From positions 62,001 to 126,000 of the forward strand of contig NZ_CP048815.1 in NCBI RefSeq assembly GCF_010977555.1: DNA of 64,000 nt, given 5' to 3'. Shown piece by piece: positions 42,604 through 50,557 of the stretch (positions are counted from its first letter, which is position 1; each line of letters opens with the position of its first letter). The notes beneath the pieces are model-generated. The model was not told the DNA's origin. It did not search any database and saw only the letters and a list, made by a program, of their open reading frames with translations. The translations under genes were made by a program, and so were the position numbers. The DNA comes from Caulobacter rhizosphaerae (lineage in GTDB: Bacteria > Pseudomonadota > Alphaproteobacteria > Caulobacterales > Caulobacteraceae).

Positions 42604-42628
42604 GGAACGGCGCGGAGAACGACACGTT
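42604..42628 (+). promoter_or_regulatory. EcfG-type stress promoter upstream of two small membrane-protein genes
   Basis: GGAAC (42604-42608), 16 bases, CGTT (42625-42628). It lies 45 bases before GTG 42674. Confidence 0.72.
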
Positions 42629-42673
42629 GATTTCCCGAAGGCCACCTTGGCCTCGCACAGGGGAGCAACGTTC

Positions 42674-42883
42674 GTGATCCGCACCTATCAAGCCGAGCAT
42701 GGTGGACCGATCTTCGACAGCGCGCGAACGCGTCGGCGGAGAGTCCAGCGCAATCGGATGATGGCCTTGGCGGTAATCGTCGCCATAGCGGCGTCAGCGG
42801 GCGTTCTCCAGCACTTCAACGACAACCTCGCTCCCAGCGGCCCGGTGAAGTCCGGCTCGGGAGTCTATTCCGCCGCCCGCTAA
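42674..42883 (+). CDS. Small single-TM protein, 69 aa
   Basis: Start GTG 42674 follows GGGGAGC at good spacing. A basic N-terminal part (SARTRRRRVQRNR) precedes one membrane segment (MALAVIVAIAASAGVLQHF) and a short outer tail. The positive-inside rule places the N-terminus in the cytoplasm. The family is unknown. It is the first gene after an EcfG-type promoter and is probably co-transcribed with the 83-aa gene 12 bases downstream. Confidence 0.72.
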   Translation: MIRTYQAEHGGPIFDSARTRRRRVQRNRMMALAVIVAIAASAGVLQHFNDNLAPSGPVKSGSGVYSAAR

Positions 42884-42895
42884 GGAGGCTATGAG

Positions 42896-43147
42896 ATGCC
42901 CGCCGACCTCGAACACCCTCATCCCGCCGTCAACGCAACCCGCGCTCGCCAAGGTCGCTGGGGCAAGCATGTCTTCTGGGTGCTGGTTATCTCAACCGTG
43001 CTGGCCGCCGCGGCGCTGTTCGGGGCCTGGGGGTTGCGCTCGGGCGATATCGCCCGGGTCGAGCACACGCGCGGCGCGACGACCACTCAGGAAGCCGAGC
43101 ATTATTCCACCGGTCAGGCGCCGGTGAAGCAAACGCCCTCCAGCTAG
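42896..43147 (+). CDS. Small single-TM protein, 83 aa
   Basis: ATG 42896 follows AAGGAGG. One membrane segment (HVFWVLVISTVLAAAALFGAWGL) is flanked by a basic N-terminus and a Thr/Ser/Pro-rich C-terminal tail. No family is recognised. It shares the stress-type promoter with the gene before it and is followed by a strong terminator. Confidence 0.72.
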   Translation: MPADLEHPHPAVNATRARQGRWGKHVFWVLVISTVLAAAALFGAWGLRSGDIARVEHTRGATTTQEAEHYSTGQAPVKQTPSS

Positions 43148-43182
43148 CCTGACGTCACGGCCCCGATGTCGCGTTCAAGAAA

Positions 43183-43208
43183 AAGGCCCCGGTGAAAACC
43201 GGGGCCTT
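43183..43208 (+). terminator. Intrinsic terminator between the small-gene pair and phyR
   Basis: AAGGCCCCGGT-GAAA-ACCGGGGCCTT is a perfect 11-bp stem with a GAAA loop and A/T runs on both sides. It can serve both the plus-strand small genes and the convergent phyR. Confidence 0.92.
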
Positions 43209-43242
43209 GTCGTTTCGCACCTGAGTTCGGCAAGGGGCGGGA

Positions 43243-44043
43243 TCAGGCCGCCTTCTGCGTCCGGCGCGGGTGGAAGAACAGCGCTTGGCCGATCGCCGCC
43301 TTGACCGTCTCCGGCTGGAAGGGCTTGGTGATCAGGAACGTCGGCTCTGGGCGTTCGCCGGTCAGCAGTCGCTCAGGGAAGGCGGTGATGAAGATCACCG
43401 GCACGTCCAGGCGGGCCAGGATGTCCTTGACGGCGTCGATGCCAGACGAGCCGTCGGCCAGCTGGATGTCGGCGAGCACCAGTCCGGGTGTACGGCGCGT
43501 CACCGCATCGACCGCCTCGCCGCGGGTGGCGGCGATGTCGATCACGTCGTGACCCAGTTCCTTGACGAGCGCTTCGATGTCGGCCGCGATCACGGGCTCA
43601 TCCTCGATGATCAGGACCTCGGTAGCGAGTTCGGCGTCGATTTCGGCCTGGGCTTCGGCGATCAGCCGCTCGACCTCGGCGAAATCACAATCCAGGATCT
43701 GCGAGGCTTCCGTGGGGGTGAAGCCCTCGAGAGCGGTAAGCAGGAAGGCCTGGCGCGACCGCGGCGCGATCCGCATCAGGCGCTGCGAAGCGTCGTCGGC
43801 TGCGTTGGCGACATCATCGCGCCGAGCCTCCAACTGAGCGCCCGAAGACAACCAGATCGCATGGAACACGCGATACAGCGCGACCCGCGGCGACAAGTTG
43901 ACATCCAGCGATCGTTCGCCAGCGGCCAGGGCTTCGAGGGCGACGCGAACATAGTGGTCGCCAGTGGTCTGGTCGCCGGTCAGCGCGCGGGCATAGCGAC
44001 GAACGTAAGGCAAGTGCGGCGCCAGCCGGGCAAGAAGACTCAT
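43243..44043 (-). CDS. phyR: PhyR anti-anti-sigma response regulator
   Basis: 266 residues from ATG 44043, after GGGAGGGG. The N-terminal sigma-factor-like domain (LARLAPHLPYVRRYARALTGD, then TPTEASQILDCDFAEVERLI) is followed by a receiver domain with phospho-Asp in GLVLADIQLAD and Lys in ITKPFQ. When phosphorylated it binds NepR through the sigma-like part and frees EcfG. An EcfG-type promoter faces it on the minus strand. It is divergent from nepR-ecfG, the standard layout. Confidence 0.96.
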   Translation of the reverse strand: MSLLARLAPHLPYVRRYARALTGDQTTGDHYVRVALEALAAGERSLDVNLSPRVALYRVFHAIWLSSGAQLEARRDDVANAADDASQRLMRIAPRSRQAFLLTALEGFTPTEASQILDCDFAEVERLIAEAQAEIDAELATEVLIIEDEPVIAADIEALVKELGHDVIDIAATRGEAVDAVTRRTPGLVLADIQLADGSSGIDAVKDILARLDVPVIFITAFPERLLTGERPEPTFLITKPFQPETVKAAIGQALFFHPRRTQKAA

Positions 44044-44124
44044 GACCCCTCCCGTGTGAGTGTCTTCGGATACAAAAAAAGCCTGCGGTGCGGCAAAGCT
44101 ACGCCGTTTGGCTATCCGAACATA

Positions 44125-44149
44125 AACGCGACCCTTGGACGCCGGTTCC
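44125..44149 (-). promoter_or_regulatory. EcfG-type stress promoter of phyR
   Basis: Read on the minus strand: GGAAC (44149-44145), 16 bases, CGTT (44128-44125). It lies about 80 bases upstream of the phyR start. Confidence 0.82.
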
Positions 44150-44200
44150 ATGGCGGCTTCCGGCGCGATAACAATTTTGCCATCATATGCTCAAGCTTGT

Positions 44201-44225
44201 GGAACCCCATAGGGAATCCGACGTT
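44201..44225 (+). promoter_or_regulatory. EcfG-type stress promoter of nepR-ecfG
   Basis: GGAAC (44201-44205), 16 bases, CGTT (44222-44225), about 65 bases before nepR. With the phyR site it gives two divergent, self-activating promoters. Confidence 0.85.
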
Positions 44226-44289
44226 GTCATCCGGCGTACACTCATTCGGCCAAAGGGGGCGGGCGCCGCGTCTTGTCGGCGTCGAGGAC

Positions 44290-44475
44290 ATGATCGAACA
44301 CGTACCCATGGAAGATCACCGCAAAGGGGCGGCCGCGCTCGACGAGGCGCGGCTTCGCCAGCAGGCTATTGGCGTCAAGCTTCGTCAGATGTTCGACGAA
44401 GTGGTGAACGAGCCGGTGCCCGACGAGTTTCTGGACATCCTGCGCAAGGCCGAAACGCCTTCGGGAGAGCGTTGA
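44290..44475 (+). CDS. nepR: NepR anti-sigma factor
   Basis: 61 residues. The family core IGVKLRQMFDEVVNEPVPDEFLDIL contains the two helices that clamp either EcfG or PhyR. ATG 44290 was chosen by matching the usual length; an ATG at 44308 is possible. It holds EcfG inactive until phospho-PhyR competes for binding. ecfG begins two bases after its stop. Confidence 0.94.
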   Translation: MIEHVPMEDHRKGAAALDEARLRQQAIGVKLRQMFDEVVNEPVPDEFLDILRKAETPSGER

Positions 44476-44477
44476 GC

Positions 44478-45083
44478 ATGAGCGAAACGCAAGTTGGCCG
44501 GTCACCGTTCGATCCGGCCCGTGACGAGACCTTCAAGAAGGAGCTCGTCACGCTGATTCCGCATCTTCGCGCCTTCGCCCGTACGCTGACCGGCGACCCG
44601 ACTGCGGCGGACGATCTGGCGCAGGACGCCATGATGAAGGCCTGGGACGCCCGCGCCAGTTTCCAGCTCGGCACCAACATGAAGGCCTGGACCTTCATGA
44701 TCCTGCGCAACCAGTTCTATTCCGAGAAGCGCCGGTCCTGGCGTCAGAGCCAGCTCGACCAGGAGGCGGCCGAACGCACCCTGGTGGCGGTGGACGACCC
44801 CGAGGCGCCGGTCGCCCTCGACGAACTTCGGCTCAGCCTGTCCATGTTGCCGCCGGAACAGCGCGAAGCCCTGATCCTGGTCGGAGCCGGCGGTTTCGCC
44901 TACGAAGAGGCCGCCGAGATCTGCGGCTGCGCCGTGGGTACGGTGAAGAGCCGGGTCAGCCGGGCGCGGCGAGCCCTGCAGGCGATCCTCGAGGCCGGCG
45001 CCTATGACCGCGACGGCGCCGCCGCCGGCGACGCCATGTACGCCATCCTGGCCGACGCGGAGAGACTGAGCACCCTGCGGTGA
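44478..45083 (+). CDS. ecfG: General stress response sigma factor EcfG (SigT)
   Basis: 201 residues from ATG 44478. Region 2 ([31 protein letters not shown]) and region 4 ([41 protein letters not shown]) are complete. This is the EcfG clade, which recognises GGAAC / CGTT promoters. It is operonic with nepR and overlaps phyK by four bases (GTGA). Six matching promoters in this window are likely direct targets. Confidence 0.96.
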   Translation: MSETQVGRSPFDPARDETFKKELVTLIPHLRAFARTLTGDPTAADDLAQDAMMKAWDARASFQLGTNMKAWTFMILRNQFYSEKRRSWRQSQLDQEAAERTLVAVDDPEAPVALDELRLSLSMLPPEQREALILVGAGGFAYEEAAEICGCAVGTVKSRVSRARRALQAILEAGAYDRDGAAAGDAMYAILADAERLSTLR

Positions 45084-46792
45084 AGCCCCTCCCCAGGCGA
45101 GGAGCCGGAGCGGTCGGGTCCATTCGGGTCCGGCTTGCCGGCGCATTGTTTCTCGCCCTATTGCCGGTTCTGATCCTCGGCGTGCTGCAATCGGTCTTCG
45201 CGTTCAAGGCGGAGGCCGATTCGCGCCGCCAGAGCCTGGAACTGGCGGCCGGCCGAAGCGCCGCGATCGCCCGCGCCCGCATCGAAGCCGCCGGCGTCCT
45301 GCTCCAGACCCTCGGACCGGGTTCCGTCGGGCTGGAATGCACCCAGCGCCTGGACACGGTGAAGCAGCGCCTGCCCGGCTACGCCAATCTGATCCGGTTC
45401 GACGCCTATGGCCGGGTGTCGTGCGCGGCCGCCACGACGCCGCCCGACGCCATGCGGGCCAATCGGCGGTGGTTCCAGCGTCTCGCCGCCGGGTCGCACA
45501 TGGTGGTGGCCAGCATCCCCGGCGTGACCTACGCCGACGAGCCCGCCGTCCTGACCGCGGTTCGAGCCGAAAAGCGCGATGGCCGCTTCGACGGGGCCAT
45601 GGCCGCCGTGCTCACCCTGTCGACCATCCAGCCCGAGACCGCCAACCGCTATCTGCCGGGCGGGGCGGAGGTGGCCCTGGCCGATTCCGAAGGCCATGTG
45701 TTCGCGGCCACCAACCGGCGAGCCTTCGGAACGCCGTCCACGGCCTGGCGGGACCAGACCCTCAGGAGCGGCTCGGCGCTGTGGTCGGGTCGCGACGCCG
45801 ACGACCGTCCGCGGGACTTTTCGGCCGCGCCTTTGGTCGGGCAGGAGGTGTTCGTGATCCTGTCGGCCAAGGCCCCGGGCCTGGCCTCGTGGGCCTGGCT
45901 GAACCCGATGCTGCGCCTGCTGGCGCCGCTGCTGGCCTTCGTCCTGGCCCTGGCGGCGGTGCTCTACGCCACCGAGCAGGCGGTGATCCGCTGGATCGTC
46001 TATCTGCGGCGGGTCGCGGCCATCTACGCCCGGGGCCGGTTCACCGTGCGGCCCCTGCAGGCCGAGCGCGCGCCGCCCGAGATTCGCGAGCTGGCCGCCA
46101 CCCTGGACGACATGGCCGCCGGCATCGTCGCCCGTGACGCCTCCCTGCGCGACAGCCTGGGCGAGAAGGACGCGCTGATGCGCGAGATTCACCATCGGGT
46201 GAAGAACAACCTGCAGATCATCTCCAGCCTGCTGAACATGCAGCAGCGCGCCCTGACCGATCCCGCCGCGCGCACCGCCCTGAACGACACCCGCCAACGG
46301 ATCACCGCCCTGGCCCAGATCTACCGCGCGCTCTATCAAGGCCCCGACCTCAAGCGGGTGGACCTGCGACCGTTCCTGGAGGAACTGACCGCCCTGCTGC
46401 TGGCCGGGGACATGTCGAGCGGCGGGGCGATCCGCACCGAGGTCCACGCCGATCCGCTGGTCATCGACCCGGACCGCCTGGCGCCCCTGGCGCTGTTCGC
46501 CGTCGAAGCCATCACCAACGCCCAGAAGCACGCCCTGGCCGAACGCGGCGGCACGCTGACCGTCGACTTCTTCGTCCGTGGCGAGCAGGCGGAGCTGGCG
46601 ATCGGCGACGACGGCCCGGGCGCGCCCAAGGGGCCGGTCGAGGGCGTCGGCCGAACCCTGATGACCGCCTTCGCCCGGCAGCTGCGCGGCAAGCTGCTGT
46701 TCGACACCTCGCCGGCCGGCGGCCTGCTGGTGCGCCTGGTGTTCCCGACTCCGGAAGCGCCGCCGGCCGAGCCCGCCGCCGCCGGAACCTAG
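45080..46792 (+). CDS. phyK: PhyK-type sensor histidine kinase
   Basis: 570 residues from GTG 45080. Two membrane segments (about 18-44 and 283-305) bracket a periplasmic sensor domain of ~240 residues containing two cysteines (LECTQRL and RVSCAA). A HAMP-like linker follows, then the HisKA_2 core with phospho-His in [21 protein letters not shown] and an HATPase ([17 protein letters not shown]). It phosphorylates PhyR when stress is sensed. It is translationally coupled to ecfG. Confidence 0.94.
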   Translation: MKPLPRRGAGAVGSIRVRLAGALFLALLPVLILGVLQSVFAFKAEADSRRQSLELAAGRSAAIARARIEAAGVLLQTLGPGSVGLECTQRLDTVKQRLPGYANLIRFDAYGRVSCAAATTPPDAMRANRRWFQRLAAGSHMVVASIPGVTYADEPAVLTAVRAEKRDGRFDGAMAAVLTLSTIQPETANRYLPGGAEVALADSEGHVFAATNRRAFGTPSTAWRDQTLRSGSALWSGRDADDRPRDFSAAPLVGQEVFVILSAKAPGLASWAWLNPMLRLLAPLLAFVLALAAVLYATEQAVIRWIVYLRRVAAIYARGRFTVRPLQAERAPPEIRELAATLDDMAAGIVARDASLRDSLGEKDALMREIHHRVKNNLQIISSLLNMQQRALTDPAARTALNDTRQRITALAQIYRALYQGPDLKRVDLRPFLEELTALLLAGDMSSGGAIRTEVHADPLVIDPDRLAPLALFAVEAITNAQKHALAERGGTLTVDFFVRGEQAELAIGDDGPGAPKGPVEGVGRTLMTAFARQLRGKLLFDTSPAGGLLVRLVFPTPEAPPAEPAAAGT

Positions 46793-46808
46793 GCGGGAGC
46801 CCCACGTT
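46784..46808 (+). promoter_or_regulatory. EcfG-type stress promoter in the end of phyK
   Basis: GGAAC (46784-46788), 16 bases, CGTT (46805-46808). The -35 half overlaps the last phyK codons. It drives the entericidin-like gene about 50 bases downstream. Confidence 0.75.
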
Positions 46809-46860
46809 CAAGAGGGGCAATACCTTAGACGCCCATTCGGGCGATCACCGGAGAAGACCC

Positions 46861-46995
46861 ATGCGCAAGCTCATCATTCTGGCCGCGATCGCCGCGAGCC
46901 TCACCGTCGCCGCCTGTAACACCGTCGAGGGCGCCGGCAAGGACGTCTCGTCGGCGGGCGCCGCCGTCAGCGACACCGCCAAGGACGCCAAGTAG
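46861..46995 (+). CDS. Entericidin A/B-like small lipoprotein, 44 aa
   Basis: The product begins MRKLIILAAIAASLTVAAC: a signal peptide ending in a lipobox with Cys19. The mature part NTVEGAGKDVSSAGAAVSD matches the entericidin family (NTxxGxGxDxxxAG). Entericidins are tiny stationary-phase or stress-induced cell-envelope lipoproteins. The upstream EcfG-type promoter fits that, and a strong terminator follows, making it a single-gene transcript. Confidence 0.92.
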   Translation: MRKLIILAAIAASLTVAACNTVEGAGKDVSSAGAAVSDTAKDAK

Positions 46996-47030
46996 TTCCT
47001 GGCCAAAATCCAAAGACACGGTCCTGAACG

Positions 47031-47061
47031 AGCCCGCCGATCCTGGATCGGCGGGCTTCTT
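47031..47061 (+). terminator. Intrinsic terminator after the entericidin-like gene
   Basis: AGCCCGCCGATC-CTG-GATCGGCGGGCT is a perfect 12-bp stem followed by TCTT. The next ~210 bases up to 47273 hold no visible gene or clear promoter. Confidence 0.88.
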
Positions 47062-47273
47062 CATGACGTCCATCATCAGACCCCGCCTTTTGGTTTCGTT
47101 TCGGCCATGCAATCTCGAGGCGATCTGGCGACCCATGGCAACGGTTGGTGACAAGCCAGCCCAGTTGTGGCGTCCGGGTTACAAATCTCCCCTCAACCTG
47201 ACCTGAACCGATATCGGCCAGCCAAGCTGGCCCTTCAGCCTGTGGTCGTTCGTCCCACGGGTGTGATCTCCAA

Positions 47274-48329
47274 TTGCCGCGTTCCTCGTCCGCGCCGATC
47301 TTCGTTCATAGCGGCTGGCGGTGTTCCAGCACCTATGTTTGGCACCGCTTCCGGGCCGTCCCCACGGTGACGGCCTATTACGAGCCGTGGCACGAGCAAC
47401 TGGCAGGGCTGACGCCGGAACGGATCGAGCGCGAACGGCCGGCTACCAGCGGCCTGCGCCACCCAAACGAGGGCTTGCCCTACCTGTCGGAATTCGCCGG
47501 CTTGCTGCGGCCGGATGGCGGCGTCCACGGCTTCGAGACGCGCTTGGCGCTGGACGAATATTTCCTGCCCGCCGACCAGGAGGACCCAGGCCAAGCCGCC
47601 TATGTCGAGACGTTGATCGGGGCGGCGCGGCGTGAAGGGCGAACGCCGGTGCTGGCCTGCTGCCGGACGCTGGGCCGGATCGGCTGGCTGCGGCGGCGGT
47701 TCGGCGGCACTCATATCGTGCTGATCCGCGATCCGGTGCAGCAGTGGCGATCGTTCTACTCGCTGCGCAAACGGCCCCGGCCGACCTATTTCGAGCTCTG
47801 CCAATACGTGATCCTGTCCGAGGCGGCGGGCGGCGAAGCGGGGGCCCGGCGGCTCGGCCTGCAGGCCGGAACGGGCGACTTGGCCGACCGCATCCACGCG
47901 GTGCGCAAGCGGCTGAAGCGGGCCCCCGCCCGGGTGTCGTTCGCCGCGTTCCTGGCGGTCTACGTGCTGTCCTATGTGGCGGCCCTGCCGCGCGCCGACC
48001 TGGTGATCGACGTCGACCGGCTGGGCGGCGATCCCGAATACGCCCGCACCATGGCCACGGCGGTCGAGGTGCTGACCGGGGTGAAACTGGACTTCGCCGA
48101 CTGCCGCACGCCCCCGCCGCACGCCGGCAGGCTGCCGGTCGACTACCGAAAGGAAGCGGTGGCGATGATCGAGGCGCTGGACCTCTCGGAGGTGCTGACG
48201 GCGCCGGGACCGATCCAGACCCTCTATCGCAAGCTGGTCAGGGCGCTGCCGGAGCGCGAGACCGTCACGCCCTGGCGGCGCCTACTGGCGTTCTGGCGCG
48301 GCAAGGGGTTGAGCCTCGCCGAGGCCTAG
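47274..48329 (+). CDS. Sulfotransferase-family protein
   Basis: 351 residues from TTG 47274. The 5'-phosphosulfate-binding-like loop is at the N-terminus (IFVHSGWRCSSTYVWHRF), and the 3'-phosphate motif is THIVLIRDPVQQWRSF. These two PAPS-binding elements define the P-loop sulfotransferase fold, although bacterial members of this subgroup often have unknown acceptors. No ribosome-binding site is obvious. cysQ, which removes the PAP by-product of such enzymes, lies 2.2 kb downstream. Confidence 0.72.
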   Translation: MPRSSSAPIFVHSGWRCSSTYVWHRFRAVPTVTAYYEPWHEQLAGLTPERIERERPATSGLRHPNEGLPYLSEFAGLLRPDGGVHGFETRLALDEYFLPADQEDPGQAAYVETLIGAARREGRTPVLACCRTLGRIGWLRRRFGGTHIVLIRDPVQQWRSFYSLRKRPRPTYFELCQYVILSEAAGGEAGARRLGLQAGTGDLADRIHAVRKRLKRAPARVSFAAFLAVYVLSYVAALPRADLVIDVDRLGGDPEYARTMATAVEVLTGVKLDFADCRTPPPHAGRLPVDYRKEAVAMIEALDLSEVLTAPGPIQTLYRKLVRALPERETVTPWRRLLAFWRGKGLSLAEA

Positions 48330-48343
48330 TGGAACGCGACGGC

Positions 48344-49156
48344 TCAGGCCGCGGCGCGGGTGAACAGGCCTGAGGGTCCCGCGATCGCCTGCACGGCGCT
48401 GGTGACGCCCTCCAGGGATTCTCCGCTGCCGACCAGCAGCACGCCGTCGTCTTCCAGGCGAGCGGCGAGGCTTTCGATGACCCGGCCGTGCACGGCCGGG
48501 TCCAGGCCCGGCAGGACGTTGCGCAGCAGGATGACATCGAACCGACCCATCGACGACAGGTCGGCCAGCAGGTTGATCCGCCGCCAGCGCACCGCCTGAC
48601 GGATGCGCGGGGTGATCGCCCACATCTCGTCCTGGTTTTCGAAATGCTTGACCAGCAGCCGGATCGGCAGGCCGCGCTGGACCTCGAACTGCGTGTAGAG
48701 CCCGCTCTGGGCCTTCTCCAGGCAGCGGTCCGAAAGATCCGAGCCGAAGAATTCGAACCGGGCGCTGGGGGCGATGTCGCGTCCCTCGGCGGCGGTCATC
48801 GCCAGGGAATAGACCTCCTGGCCGGTCGAGCAGGCCGCGCTCCAGATCCGGATCGGACGGTCCCGACCCAGCCTGGACAGGCTGGGCAGCAGTTCGTCGC
48901 GCAGGTGGGCGAAGACCTCGCGATCACGGAAGAACGCGGTCTCGTTCAGGGTCAGGGCCTCGACCACGGCCCAGATCAGCCGGTCCTCGCGATGGGCGCG
49001 CAGGGCGGCGATCATCGCCTCGATCGACTCGAAGCCTTCCCGGCGGGCCAGGGGATTGAGCCGGCTTTCGACCAGATAGGCCTTGTCGCTCTCGATGCGC
49101 AGGCCGGCGCGTTGGCGGGCCAGGGCGGCCAGCAGCTCCATGTCCTCGGGCGTCAC
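48344..49156 (-). CDS. cheR: CheR-type protein-glutamate methyltransferase
   Basis: 270 residues from GTG 49156, overlapping the CheY-like stop (GTGA). The N-terminal CheR helical domain (LLAALARQRAGLRI) and SAM-binding domain (IRIWSAACSTGQEVYSLAM, then FFGSDLSDRCLEKAQSG, VILLRNVL) are complete. It methylates chemoreceptor glutamates. It is one of several CheR paralogues expected in Caulobacter, and its linkage to chpT suggests a link between motility and the cell cycle. Confidence 0.92.
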   Translation of the reverse strand: MTPEDMELLAALARQRAGLRIESDKAYLVESRLNPLARREGFESIEAMIAALRAHREDRLIWAVVEALTLNETAFFRDREVFAHLRDELLPSLSRLGRDRPIRIWSAACSTGQEVYSLAMTAAEGRDIAPSARFEFFGSDLSDRCLEKAQSGLYTQFEVQRGLPIRLLVKHFENQDEMWAITPRIRQAVRWRRINLLADLSSMGRFDVILLRNVLPGLDPAVHGRVIESLAARLEDDGVLLVGSGESLEGVTSAVQAIAGPSGLFTRAAA

Positions 49157-49518
49157 AGCAGGCCCGCCTCGGCGAACTTCGCCGCGATGATGTCGCCGTC
49201 GAACGGCTTCATGATGTATTCGTCCGCGCCGGCGTCCAGCGCCTCGCGGATGGCCTCGATCCGGTTCTCGACGGTGCAGAAGACCACGGTCGGCCCCTGG
49301 CCGCCTGGCTCCTGGCGCAGATGGCGCAGGAACTCGATCCCGTTCATGACCGGCATGTTCCAGTCCAGGAGCACGGCGTCGGGCATCGCCGCCCGGCACC
49401 AGGCCAGGGCTTCCATGCCGTCGGCGGCCTCGGCGATCTCGAAGCCTATGTCTTCCAGGACGCGCCGGGCGACTTTGCGGATCACCCGGCTATCGTCGAC
49501 GACGAGACAGGTCTTCAC
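49153..49518 (-). CDS. CheY-like response regulator
   Basis: 121 residues from GTG 49518, giving MKTCLVVDDSR; GGAG lies upstream. A TTG at 49530 is less likely. Receiver marks: the acidic pair in VVDDSR, phospho-Asp in AVLLDWNMPVMNG, Thr in VFCTVEN and Lys in IMKPFDG. It is a stand-alone receiver. It is coupled to cheR by overlap and follows chpT with about 95 bases between. Confidence 0.92.
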   Translation of the reverse strand: MKTCLVVDDSRVIRKVARRVLEDIGFEIAEAADGMEALAWCRAAMPDAVLLDWNMPVMNGIEFLRHLRQEPGGQGPTVVFCTVENRIEAIREALDAGADEYIMKPFDGDIIAAKFAEAGLL

Positions 49519-49613
49519 GGCACGCTCCAATCCAACCCCGCCAGCTTGCGGCGGAGGGAGTTAAGGACCGGTGACGGCGATCGCGTTCTTCGAAGGTTTA
49601 TGCCTGGAAAGAC

Positions 49614-50306
49614 TCAGGCGGGGACCCAGGCGGCCAGGACGACCTGGTCCTCGCCCAGCTCGACCCCGACCTGGCCGCCAGCCGCGCGGACGAGGGCGTT
49701 CAGATAGGCCGCCTGCACCCAGGGACCGCCCAGGCCCTCGGCCAGGGCCTCGCCCTTCAGGCCAGCCAGAACTTCCGGCCGGAGACGGGCGCGTGGGCCG
49801 GCGGCGTCGGCGGTGATCGCCACCCGGTCGTCGGCGACCACGGCCCGCAGCGTCGCCTTGCCGCCAGCCGGCAGGGCGCTGGCGGCGATCTGGGCGATGT
49901 TGAGGATGGCGCGCGCGGTGGCCTTGTTCATGGTCGAGGGCGGGATCGCCCATTCGAGGGTCGGACGCACATGGGCGAACACGCCCTGGGCCAGCTTCTC
50001 TAGCTCTCGCGAGTCGAAGTTCTCGGCCGAGGCGGAGGCGCCGAACGCGACCCGTGTGAACTGCAGCAGGTCGGCCAGCTTGCGGGCGCTGGACGAGATC
50101 AGGCTCATGGCGTCATCGCGCATGTCCTGGGCGGAGGGATCCTCCAGCAGGTCCAGGCCCGAGACGATGGCGCTGGCCGGGCTGATGAAGTCGTGGCAGA
50201 GGCGCGCGGCCAGGAGGGCGGCGAAGTCGGGGCCTCCGATATCGACCTTTGGGGCGTTCAATTCGGGCGCGGCGGCCTGCGGCGCGGATGCGGCTTCGTC
50301 GGTCAT
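49614..50306 (-). CDS. chpT: Histidine phosphotransferase ChpT
   Basis: 230 residues. The phospho-His lies in LLAARLCHDFISPASAIVSGLD, a two-helix hairpin, followed by a degenerate HATPase-like domain lacking ATP motifs. In Caulobacter it relays phosphate from CckA to CtrA and CpdR and so drives the cell cycle. Its presence strongly supports a Caulobacterales-like host. It heads the minus-strand group with the CheY- and CheR-like genes. Confidence 0.92.
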   Translation of the reverse strand: MTDEAASAPQAAAPELNAPKVDIGGPDFAALLAARLCHDFISPASAIVSGLDLLEDPSAQDMRDDAMSLISSSARKLADLLQFTRVAFGASASAENFDSRELEKLAQGVFAHVRPTLEWAIPPSTMNKATARAILNIAQIAASALPAGGKATLRAVVADDRVAITADAAGPRARLRPEVLAGLKGEALAEGLGGPWVQAAYLNALVRAAGGQVGVELGEDQVVLAAWVPA

Positions 50307-50371
50307 GGCGCGATCTTTGGCGTGATTTGGGACTTTGGCAAACGCTGCTGGCGGCCTATCAGGAGCGCGTC

Positions 50372-50557
50372 ATGGATCCGTTTCTCGAGCCGGGCGTCCT
50401 CGTGCGCCATCCCGACCAGCCCGATTGGGGCCTGGGCCAGGTGCAGTCGGTGATCGGCCATCGCGTGACGGTCAATTTCGAAGACGCTGGCAAGCAGACG
50501 GTCGACGCCACGCGCGTCGCCCTGGTGTTCGTCGGCGACGATCCCCGAGGAAGCTGA
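50372..50557 (+). CDS. DUF3553 protein, 61 aa
   Basis: ATG 50372 follows AGGAG. The sequence FLEPGVLVRHPDQPDWGLGQVQSVI and KVTVNFEDAGK-like HRVTVNFEDAGKQTV matches the DUF3553 fold, a small SH3-like beta barrel. The function is unknown. It is divergent from chpT and immediately followed by cysQ with no gap, so the two are co-translated. Confidence 0.85.
   Translation: MDPFLEPGVLVRHPDQPDWGLGQVQSVIGHRVTVNFEDAGKQTVDATRVALVFVGDDPRGS

Noticed and set aside
42891..43127. An ATG at 42891 in another frame, five bases before the chosen start of the 83-aa protein
   Set aside because: The resulting Pro/Ser/Arg-rich product lacks a coherent membrane segment, while the 42896 frame has one and better spacing to AAGGAGG.
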